64,000 nucleotides of DNA. Origin: Chondrilla cf. caribensis (taxonomy: Eukaryota > Porifera > Demospongiae > Chondrillida > Chondrillidae). Where the stretch lies: the NCBI GenBank assembly GCA_964020155.1, contig OZ026549.1:3622633-3686632 (forward strand). Direction: 5' to 3'. Below are positions 41,301 through 53,300 of this stretch, piece by piece. Both the position numbers and the translations under genes were made by a program. Below the pieces are notes generated by a model. The model did not search any database. It saw nothing but the letters and a program-made list of their open reading frames with translations, and was not told the origin of the DNA. Positions within the stretch are counted from its first letter, which is position 1, and each line of letters starts with the position of its first letter.

Positions 41301-44300
41301 AACTCTGACATTTGCATATAATTTTACCATTGTCATTGTCTACTTCAAGACATGCACTTGAGAGACTACATGGTTGATGGATGCCTCAGATGTGTAGAAC
41401 ATGGGGATTCTGCAATTCCTTCTATTGTCTGTGTTAGTAATACATTTGTGTAGTTTACAGGTGTCACTTTTAAACTAGTAGAATTTGGGGTTTACTAAAC
41501 TTGAGAATGATGAGAATATGGACCCAAATTAATGGCACATAGTCGGCCCTTGTTCCTACACAACCTTGGGAATATTGGGATTACTCCAGAGAATAATGGA
41601 TGTAAGCATTTGGAGATTTAAGAATAGAATACAGGTAAGTAGGCAGTTATCTATGAGCATCTTCAAGGCTACAAGAAATTATTACACACTCACGCATCAC
41701 TGGTATGATACACGCATGATTCAAACAACTAAGTATATTAATATATTATATTATATTATATTTCCTTTCTTCTTTTTTATTATATTATACTTCCTTTCTT
41801 CTTTTTTAATTTTTTTAACCTCACATGTTAAATTCATACAATTATTTCATGTAATATAATATTATGTACGTATATGTACATGTACAATACGTATGATTAC
41901 GTCGTCATACGTAACGTCATAAGTACTACTATGTCTTGTCTGTCCACGTATGTCTATTATTATAGGAAGACGTGTTCGGAAACACAAATTGCACCGAAGA
42001 TGGAGGCTATGGGCCGGGGAATTCCATCCTAGCCATAATCTTGATGCTACTTTCGATGGTCCTCCTCATATTATTCGTTGGCACCATCATTCTACTGTGT
42101 AAGGCTCACTCGATGGTGAGAATCCTGTGAGTATTCCTGGTGAAACTCCTTGTTACTGGAATGGTATCAACACTGGATACTCTCATCATTGCCAAGGTCA
42201 CTGTAGTCCTCGACCACTCACCGGCAGTGCCTCCTGATTATATCTGTCAATTCTTAACTTGGAGCCTTCTTTGTGGAATAACAGTAAGACTCTACAGTCT
42301 AGCCACGTTCTCTTTGATTGTTCTCTCTATTGTCAGTTACCATAAGAGGGACATCAAGACGGCTCACATTATTGGTCTATTGGTTCTAATCTGGTGAGTT
42401 TTGCTGCTGCTGAATGTCTATACCTTCATACCAGAAGTATACAGTGTCCAGTACTATGGTGATGTAGCCTGCTTCTCAAATTATGGTGATAAAGAGGTTG
42501 CTTTCCAAGTTTGATTCATGTTCTTTATCTTTAGTACCGTCTTTGGTGACATTGTTCCGCCTGTGGCAGCCCCTAAAAAACTTACAGGACGGTTCAAAAG
42601 GAGTTCGGAACAGAAATAACAAATGTGTCAGATTGAGGTACAGTGGTTACTATGTGTAATCTATCTGTATACCTACTATCATTCACCACTCCATGAGTAT
42701 CCGCATTCTTTTAGAGCTTGGGTAGGCTCTTTGTCAGTTTTGTGTTGCTGTTGGTTAGTTATAAGCTTCATGGAACTGCTTTTCGATTAATTCGTGCATG
42801 TACATCCAATTTTCATTTCATAGCAGTCTTTAAAATATTATGTACTTGGAATGAGTTTTCTCCGTCGATACAATTGTCGAATTTGTACTTGCTTGCCACT
42901 CAATGACGTAAGATGATGTCATACAATTGCGCACCATCCCATCCCATAAGGCGTGTACGAAAACATCTGACCTTTACTGCGTTGGGAGAATGGCGAACTG
43001 CACGAATTGCACCGAAGATGGAGTCTACGGGCCGGGAAATTCTATTCTAACGGTAATCTTGATGCTGCTTTTGATAGTCATCCTCATATTATTCGTTGGC
43101 ACCATTATTCTACTGTGTAAGGCTCACTCAGTGGTGAGAATCCTGCGAGTATTCCTGGTCAACTTCCTCGTCGCTGGATTGGCAACAACACTGGTTGCTC
43201 TCGTCATTGCCATGGTCACTCTAGTCCTCGACAACTCACCGGCAGTACCTCCTGACTTACTCTGTAGATTCTTAATTTGGGGCCTTCTTAGTGGAAACAC
43301 AGCAAGACTCTACAGCTTAGCCACTTTCTCTTTGATTGTTCTCTCTATTGTCAGGTACCATAAGAAGGACATCAAGACGGCTTACATTATCGGTCTACTT
43401 GTGCTGATCTGGTCACTTTCGCTGCTGCTGAATGTCTACATTTTCATTCCAAATGTATACGGCGTCCAGTACTACGACAGTGTATTCTGCTTCTCGAACT
43501 ATGCAGATGAAGAAGTTGTATTGGAAGCTCGAATAACATTCACTATTCTAGGTATCATCTTTGATAGTATTGTCCCGATTGTTACCAGTATTGTAGTCCC
43601 CATTGTGGTCTTGTTCTACACCAAACGTAACACAATTACAACAGAACAGCCGTCTTATAACAAAGGTGTGGCAAGACTTGCATTATTCCTTGTGGTTGGG
43701 AACTTGCTCAGCTTTCTTGGATTGCTCATAACTTCCATCCTTGCATATGTTTTTGAAAGCTTTACTGTATCTGTTCACCTGATATACACAATCTCTGTCG
43801 TTTTTCTACTTCCTGCTCCGATTTTAGTGATTGCATTTTTGAAACCCGTTAGAGAGCAATTCCACTCTCTCCTGAGATGCTGCAGTCCTAGACAATCCAT
43901 GCGTTTACCGAAAAACTTGACAAAGAAATTGGTCTACACTGAAGTGATGCATGTAGAAAATTAACTTTATTTTCATTCTGTAAATCATGATATTGCTCTA
44001 TTTTTCCATGTACAAATTACCTTTAGTTGAAACAATAGTAAAACAATGGTTCTTTGTTCAAACATACATAATAAGCTTGTGTATAACACATTTATTCTGT
44101 GATCTCTTAGTCGTGCAATTGTAATATTATGTACTTTTTATTCGTTTTGTGTATATTATTATTAATGGTATGCAATAGATTCATGAAATAGCAAATAAAA
44201 TCTTGGCACCAATATGAGATTTACATATTCTCTGTCTTGGTGCTACATGTGTATTAACTGACCTCAGGATAGATGAAAACTCCGGACATAAAGATTAGGT

Positions 44301-47300
44301 CCCTGAGTGTCCTCAATGAAGTGGTTTCAATGTGCAAGTATGTATGTATGTATGTGCATTACGTACGTGTACCTGTGTCTTAGATGGTATTACGATACAT
44401 AATAATCATCATCATCATCATCATCACTGGTCTTTATAAGCCAAAATGGCCCTTAGACCTCAGAATTTTTTTCCAATTAATGGCGAATTATTGAACGATA
44501 AATTGTAAATTTGAATTAATAGTGACTAAACAGGAGGTGACAGCAATGCAGATCTAAGTTTCATAACATTATGCATTTCATAGCATATAATATATAAGCT
44601 ATCTGTTGTTATTGTCTTTGCAAAGATAACATGAAAACACATACGTATTTGTTGTATGGTTAAGGGGAGGATCAAAGGGCAAAACTGTGCACTTGCTTCT
44701 GATACTGCACACTTTTGTGACCCCAAGTGTGCAGTATCAACTAAGCGCCCATCGCTAATCAAAACAATCAACCACAATTTAAAATTCTCACTCCATTGTC
44801 TGGCTTCATAATGTCAACCATGAACTCAGTACTAATACATACTTTTCAACAGTAAGTTATTTATAGATAAGAATTCTACAACGGTTCCTAAAAGCCAGCA
44901 AATTGTCAATGATGTCTAACTGCTTTTCGGGTGCTAACAGCCACAAATACGAACTCTGAATACCCATCGCAGCAGTGGCAACATGCTGATTTTGAATCGC
45001 TGAGAAAAAAAATTCAGGTGGAGAAAATTCAAGCGCAACAGATTTGCCGAATAGAATATCTATATAAGCGAAGGTTCTAAACTTAGAAGAGATGCCACTC
45101 AAGTAAAGAGGAGGTTTACTTGTTTGTGAGGGAGGGTTATTTTTGCATCACTTGAATAACATTGCGAATGAGAAAATAGAAGAGCAGGAGCTAAGAATGA
45201 AAAGTGTCTTCGAATGAAAATTTAAATAAGTGCCCACAACAAGTCAGTTACAGTACGTCCAAGTGTGCATTGGCTCTTTATTGCACTCACCTTCGGGCGC
45301 TTTGCGCCCTTGTGGCTCAAGCAATAAATATACAAATGCACACTTGGACGTACTGTAACCATAACTTATAACATGGTCCATGAAAGAGCTTACAGTATGT
45401 AAAGATTTTATGCACAGTGCATATCAGGAATACACACATTTGGATGAGCCCCACTAGAAGTACAGTCAATCCTATCACAAATGTGTGGCTGCATACTACT
45501 TTGAATTACGTATAGATTTTTAAAATGATCAATAAGTTATCATGAGATACATGCGTATGTACTGTAGTAAGTAGGTACATGCACATATACATGCACTTAC
45601 CTGCAGGACATAAGATACACTGTATGAGTAACACATATTCTGAGAGTGTGTTAATTCACAAACCTGTATTTCTGTGACCTCCTGAGAAAGTCTCATGAAG
45701 ACATCCCACTCGGAGCAAAACTGAGGAAGATTCCTCAACTGGTCCTGTTGAACAGCTGTTGCATTCATCAATATTGTTGTATCCACATCACACCACTTGT
45801 GACATTTCCAATCACTGTGCTGAGCAGTAAACAGGCTATTGAAAGGGGGAGCATTGTGAGAGCAAAACATTGGGTTAATGGAGGGAACACCTGGTATCAT
45901 AAATACTTTACATCAGAATGGATATTTTGCTACATCATGCTGTGATGTATGTAGCGATGAATAGGGTGACTACATGTTTATCTAGCGAGGTAGTGTTCAG
46001 TGCTACTGGAATGTACTAATTCTGCAGCTATAAATTTATGCAAAAGGGAGTTGTTTGGCTAGGTAGCATCTTATGGATAAGTTCATTGGAATTTCACTAG
46101 CCATAAAATTATTTTCACCAAATGTTTTGGTTGCCACTGACAAAGCAGTCAGCTGCCAAAATGTTTGGTGAAATAAAAAAAAATATATGGCTAGTGAAAT
46201 TCCAATGAACTTATCCATAAACTTATGCAGTTGATATCTGAGGGGGTTGCTGTGTTAACAAATGCCACTCATCCATGAACCATAATCTGAACAGTGGGGT
46301 ACATTTTAACCATTCACCCTCAGAAGTATTGTTCAGTAAGAAGGGGAGTGGCAGATTAATTACAGTATACAAGATAAAAATAAGAAAACTAACGTGACTT
46401 TATCCAATAACTTCTCCAAGGTGTCCAGCTTTTGGGCAAAACTGTGAGCAATGGGACACACAGAATATTGCAAGAAGGTTCATACACATTAAATGTATGC
46501 ATGTACGTATGCAAACACTCACTCAGAAAGTTTACTAAAATTGAATACATTCTTTTCTAAAAGTTCTTGGATAACTTCCAGATCCTGTCATATACGTAAA
46601 AAAGCAAAATTGCATTTGAACACAACCTTAACATACCACATACAGTACAATAATAGTAGGTAACACGAAGGAACACAGTTGAACAGAGGCATGTAGAAGT
46701 GAACACATGTGACAACAGGTACAGGGGAACTTTGGAGAACAAATGTGAACATAGTGAAACACTGTGGAACACAGGCATAAGTAAACACAGGTGTAAGGTA
46801 GGTAAATATTATGTATACAAGCTTTAGCTTCACTTGCAGTGTGGTTGGAAGGGAGAAGCGGACTAATTCCATTAGGGCAAATACAACTGTGCATATCTTG
46901 GTCCAGCTGCTAGTCCCTTCATGTGGGTAAAGGAAAGTAGGGTCTAGAAACTATTGCACTTTTGATACCTTGACAAATCACAGCTCAGGGACGTTAATGT
47001 ACCATTCACAAATGATTGCAAGCAAAGCTATTGTACAGTATTCTCGCTTTAATTCAGCATTCGTTTTCTCCTTGCTTCAGAGCGATATCAGGTAGAACTT
47101 CACTATCAACTAACAGTTCTGGATGTGATAAAAGCTGTTCTTATTTTCTGCCATTTTTTGTCTCATATTGCAGTCACGAGATTAAAAAACCACTGCAAGT
47201 TGTAGTCTAGCTGCTAGCCTGGGGCGTGTATTGTACATGGTGTGGCTCACGGATTCAGTGATTTTATTGGTCAAAAGGAGGTGTTAAAAGTACAATAGTT

Positions 47301-50300
47301 GCTAGAACCTACTTTCCTTCATCCAAGCAAAGGGTAAAGTAGGGGCTAGCAGCTAAACTATGTTAAGTAAGGAATCAACAAGCTTCTCACACAAAGCCAT
47401 ACACCTATATAAACAGTTGAACTTAATATTTCAATGCGGACAAACACAGGTGTAGGTGTATTTGGAATCAGCTATGAATGAAAATGAAAACACAGGTGTT
47501 TGTAAGTGTATCTGTAATCAAATGAAAATAAAAATGTAAAAAGGTCAAATACTCAATAGGTAGAGAAAACATAAGTGAAAATACGTAGGTGAAGGTGAAT
47601 GCATGTAGACAATGGTATATACGTAGGTGAACACAGGAGTAGACAGGTGTACATACAATGTTGCGTTAAGTAGTACAGTTATACTTTGTACACAATAAAG
47701 TTTACAAATGGACCCTACATATGTACACATGTACATATGTATGTATGTACATACATGTGCGCAAAGTTGGTATATATTGAAAAAGAACTAAAAGCCTTCA
47801 TGTATTGGCATTCATTAACACCGACGTATGCACAGTGCATATAATATGTATACATATAATACATGTAATACGTAATACAATACATATTATGTACGTAAGT
47901 GCCATACCTTTGCTGCAACCTGTAGAACACTCAGTCTGTCTCTGAATTCAGTGAGACATTCCACAGCAACATTGATTGGAGTCTCAAAGACAAGGCAGGA
48001 ACTCCCTTCAAACTCTTCCACCAGTGTATGGAAATTGTTGCTAAAAAGCTTGAGATCCTGTATAATACATACATACAGAAGTTACATTTGATGTGAATAG
48101 CACATGTACGTACGTACATGATTGTACATATGTAGTCTGTACATGGATATGTAAATTCTATAGCACTTTAGAAATGTTGACTTATACAAAACTATATATA
48201 CGACCTACGTATATAGGTATGTATACCACAGTCGACTAGCCCTGAAATGTCAATTACGTTTCTCATAGAATATAGTACATTTTGTGTATATGTAAATACA
48301 TACATAATATAAGGTACTGTACTACATTTTGATGAATGAACCCACCAGTTTCATTAAAAATCGCACGACCACATTTTAATGAAATAATTTAATTGTTGGA
48401 ATGAGCCACATTACAATACATACATACATGTATGTAGTTCCAGGCATACTTACAGTGTGTGCAGCACACTGGTGGCAGCTGTAACAGTGCATGTACAAGG
48501 AAGTACGTTTACTATGTACATATTGAGTCCTCTGCTGCAAGGAGTGGGTCAATGAGCTACGTGCATACAAATGCACAAATGTTATGTACGTACTTGTATG
48601 ACCAGTTTGGAGTTAGCTTGGACTTTAGGACTGACACGCTGTTTAGCAATGCCAATCTTCTTCTTCAAACTGCTCCATCTCTGGGGAGCTGCTGACAAAA
48701 ACCTGGCAGCTTCACTAGGAATCATATGGCCGTACTTGTGAAGCATTTTTACAGTTCTGTGAACTGCGCCAAATTTCCCATCCATATCCTGTGCTTTGGT
48801 TGTCACCTGAAAAATGTACATATTTATGCATACAAAATATCTGTGTAAGTACTGCATGAACTACATGTACATATAATATACTAAATGTATGTACAGTACA
48901 TAAACACAGTAAATATGTAATTATTTGGATACAGTACTTACTATGCATTGGAATATGCACATATGTACATAATTTTGTACACACTTACTAACGTGGTATA
49001 TGTACTGTATTACTGAAAAACATGTACAAGAAGACACAGGGACAAGACTAGAATAGTCTGAAACACACATAATTGCTATTTACACATGCACCAGCCGTAA
49101 GTACGTACTTTGTTGAATACAGAAATAATAGTCTTTATGTATTCCCAGTCATCCTCCGAACCAGTGACCATGTCCACTTGTGGCTCCACTTCACACAGAA
49201 ACTCATTCAGTGTCTCTAATACATTGCATACCTACGTACGTACGTATGTGTCAACTCGTTAGGGCAATACATGTAAGTCGATCCATAGGCCTATATACGC
49301 ACATAGCCACACACACGATTACGCTGTTTTAAAGGTATTCACAGCTCACCCTTGTAGCTAGATAGTGGGTGAACTGGTATTTCCACTTGGAGACTAGGGA
49401 CTGCAGTACATGCTTCACAGGCCTAACATTCACCATCAGCCAACCAACAGTAATGCAGTCATTGATATTGTTCAACTGATCCACAAAGCCCTAAAAGTAA
49501 CATCAGTACAAATACAACGTCGAGTTTTGAATGGCACTTGTTGAGATCACTAATCAGCCCTAATTGAACTGGTTAGAATCTAATGATGAGGATCTGAAGT
49601 GCATTACAAATGAAAAGTTACATATGCCGATACGTACGTAGTTACATACGTATGTCTACAAATATGATTGTTCAATGCAGTTAGCTTATAGTCAAGTTCA
49701 ATTTATGTGAATGCACACGTGTTCACACCTCAAATACTGCTATTTGTATGTCGAAGTCATCCAAGGTTGGTAAGTTGAGCTCAGCTATCTCTCCTGATGA
49801 TTCTGCCAAGGTACTCTCTGGATAGATAAAGGTCCAGTCACTCATTCCCATGGTGCCGGACAGCATGGTGGTGGCTGTACCTGGCCTTGTACTCCCAGGT
49901 CTACAGCGGACACAAAACACATACATACCATATCATGACATAAGGAGTACATACGTAGGTGTGTACAGAATAAACTGGAGTGTACACCAACTTACCACTA
50001 AATGGTACACATTACATTACTAACATACGCGTACTAGCCATTGGAAACCATACATACAGTATGTGGAGTGAAGAGGGAACACAAATCCTTCAAACGTAAT
50101 CCGCTAACACATGTAAAGTGTATACATGTAGTATTTGCTATGATTTCAAAACAATATTTGAGTATGCACATAGAGAGTACATGTGTTTGTACTACAGCTA
50201 TTACAGTATAGATTCCAAGAATGCATGTACACATGTGTAAAAAATATGAATGCACATGATAAGACCACGTTAGTTTCATAATAGAATAAAGCATGTAAGT

Positions 50301-53300
50301 GTAGTAGAAATGTACGTACATACAAATGTATATTAAGTATTGTATGTGAGATAAACCAGCACACGTGCACACTGAACAAAGTATGTACCTTCCTCCATGA
50401 GTTGAACGTGCTGATGCGCGCACTGTTTGTGGTCGTGTCAGGAGGTGACGCTCATACGGTGCATACTGCCCTTTGAGGAAGAGTTCAAAGGACTCCTCTA
50501 CGTCATCCTCCCACATAAAGGAATATGACAGGAATTTGTTTCTGAGAGACCGGCACTGTCTGGCACTAGTTTCCAAGTGAGCAGAGACCTTGCTTATGGC
50601 GGAGGATATTTCAGCATCAGCACTGAGTACATCATAGTAGTGGCCCTGAAATGTGTTAAGACGTTTCAATGTATGTCCAATACAAGTTACATAAGTAAGT
50701 ACGTACGTATAGACTGTATACATGTACAATTTACTAACACCAACAAGTACAGTATGTTTGTCTGCATACTACGTATATGTTCATATGTAGATGTTCACAC
50801 AGACCTGCTGGTCCTTTCTCCATGATTTGGCCTGCCCACATGCCTGCAGGTAGTCTGTTAACCAGGTCTTCACTGTCTCTGGGATGGAGGGGTCTGACGT
50901 GAGGGAGTCCAGTGCTGGTACAAAGGACACGTCATGCTGCAGCAATTCCAGCTTCACGCTCACCAGAGGAGTAATGCTGTATCCCTGAGTGTATACATGT
51001 GCAAAGTATGTACAGTATGTACGTACGTATAATATTATGTATAACAAAAGAATAATTCAAATAAACATACATATCTATGTACGTAAATACGTAGGTATGC
51101 ACATGTATATGCAGATTTTATATATGCAGTAATGTATTTACATACGTATGAGTATAATATTATGTACTGTACATACACATTTTGATGCTTATGTATATTT
51201 ATATGACAGTAAACTGATATAAGAATGTCGACTATGCAAGCAACTTGTTACCTGCTCATAAAGCAAAACTCTTTGCAGTAAGCTTCCTATGGCAGCCAGG
51301 AAGGCATTCTTGAGCCCTCCCAGGATGATGCCATCAACCTGATCCACAAACTCTGACCAGACGGGACTATCCTGACTAGCTTCTGTCAAACAGAACACCT
51401 CTTCCATCAAACAAGAAATCTTCTTCATACCAGTGGCAAGGCAATTCTCAAGCCTCTCACAAGTTTCTCTGAAAGTGTCAAAATCAGTACAAGAGTACTA
51501 GGGCTACTCCAGTATGTCCTTCTTGGTCATGCAATTGGATTCAGTGTGACTAACATCTTTAGCATGTAAATCATTTGAAATCTTATAAATTCAGAAGTCC
51601 ACACTGCTTGATTACACGTGGTACATACAACAACATGGTAACACATGGCTCACCTATGCCTCTCAATTAGATTTTCAATTGCCACAGAATCTCCCTTTCC
51701 CTCAACATTGAAGGCATCACTCTCCCTCCCCTTCTCCCATGAGAGCACTGTGTCCTTGACCTGCTGCTGGATGTCTTGAATACTCTGAACTCGTGGTACA
51801 AAGTCCCCACTGATCAGGATAGTGACCACCGATATAAATTCCTCCAGCTCACTGCTCAACCAGGTAACCTTAGAGGAGCCATCTTCCAAAAGCTGCACAC
51901 AAATACATACATACAAGTATGTACACATGCATGTGTGTATTTACGCGTGTACAATACACATGTACGTATGTACGTATGTGTGTTTACACTGTGGGACATG
52001 GGTGTGACATACCGTATAGCGGGAAATTTTGGCGAGGTTTTTAATTTGGTGAATTGGCGATTTCACGGAAAATCGCCAAATTTAAAATCTGCCATATTTT
52101 ATTCTGACGTAATCTGACGATCCTGGAATTTGTCATGCCACCAAATTTAAAACTCGCCAATTCGTTCCGGGGACTGATTCACCAAATTTAATGCTCGCCA
52201 AAGTTTCCCGCTATAGGGTATTCAGGACAACTCATTTATACAGGTGAACTAAAATTGCACACTATCCACTCACAGCTTCAATCCTAACTAGTCTATGTTG
52301 CAGGAGAGCCCTCTCTTCTTCAGTTAATGTCTGCTGTACAGAATTGTACTCTTGGACCATTGCACTGAGACGGTTCAATTTTGATGAAAAGTTGATATCC
52401 TTGCATTTCTCCACCAGGGAGATTACTGACTGGGGGATGTTCTCCTTGAAGGCTGTTTGGATGATGTACTTGACTTCCTTTAGGGTCAGCAGGAATAACT
52501 GGCTGATATTCACAGCAATCCCACTTTTAGCTTTGAGCTGCTACAGAGGAGTAAGAAGTAGAATGCACAAACATGTACATGCACACGTATGTTGTACAAA
52601 TCATGCACATACAGGTACGTAGGTATATTATTAGAGTACTATAATAGAGGATATGCATTGTAACCACTCATTGCCCACAATAACTACGTAGGGTCACCAG
52701 GCCACCAATGAATATCATTAAATGTATGTATTGTATAGTATGGACAGATATGATGTACAGTACCGGCTAGAGTGTTCCGAGTTATTCTCATTCTATTGCA
52801 AACATTGTGGATGGTGGGATGTTACAAAGTATGTATATGTATCCTCTATTACATTAGGCATACACACTTCCTCAGCAAATGTTGCTTACTTCAGCACCTT
52901 TTGAATCCTAAAACACACATATAAGGTATTTGTTATGTAATGACCACATACCAAAACAGGCTGTTCCAGATCTTGCACAAGATTATGAGGAGTTGAGACT
53001 TCCCACTTCTCAAAACACGACTGTTCCAGTCTGTTAGGACAATAATCGACAACGCATTACACAGTGTATACTACTGTCTTAGTGTGTGGAGTATGTCCCT
53101 ATGCTAAGTACACTATGCCACACAAACAGTACTAACCGTTCCACTTGAGACAGCAGTTTCTTTTGCATATCTCTAAGTTTCCATCCATCATCTGATGCCA
53201 GTAGATCGGGAATCAGTGGTTGGAGTCGGTCTAAAGTGATCTTGACCCTCTGCTTGAACCCCTGCAACCAGAAAAGGGCAGAGGCAGTTGGTGGTATGTC

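Larger units (their letters stand above)
36200..49500 (-). other. Dynein-like gene: linker (DHC_N2) exons
   Basis: Recognisable exons include 49480-49360, 49230-49115, 48800-48600, 48060-47915, 45823-45664 (ending EVTEIQ), 38772-38600 (STLPVINDLLRPSLRPRHWKQVI, the classic linker motif LxNPAMRxRHW), 38210-38060, 38000-37700 (LNKWRKILQTIEAVLKLWMSVQDLW), 36993-36855 and 36640-36360 (ERCPWFLFLTSDDVLRFI and IHSLGLGWSNNGE, matching FPRFYFxSxxDLL). These follow the standard dynein linker order. The long gap 38773-45663 is an intron, because the flanking exons join into the expected motif. Confidence 0.8.

Noticed and set aside
42927..42989. N-terminal extension of 7TM copy 2
   Set aside because: No ATG upstream of 42990 in that frame, and copy 1 begins at the equivalent position.
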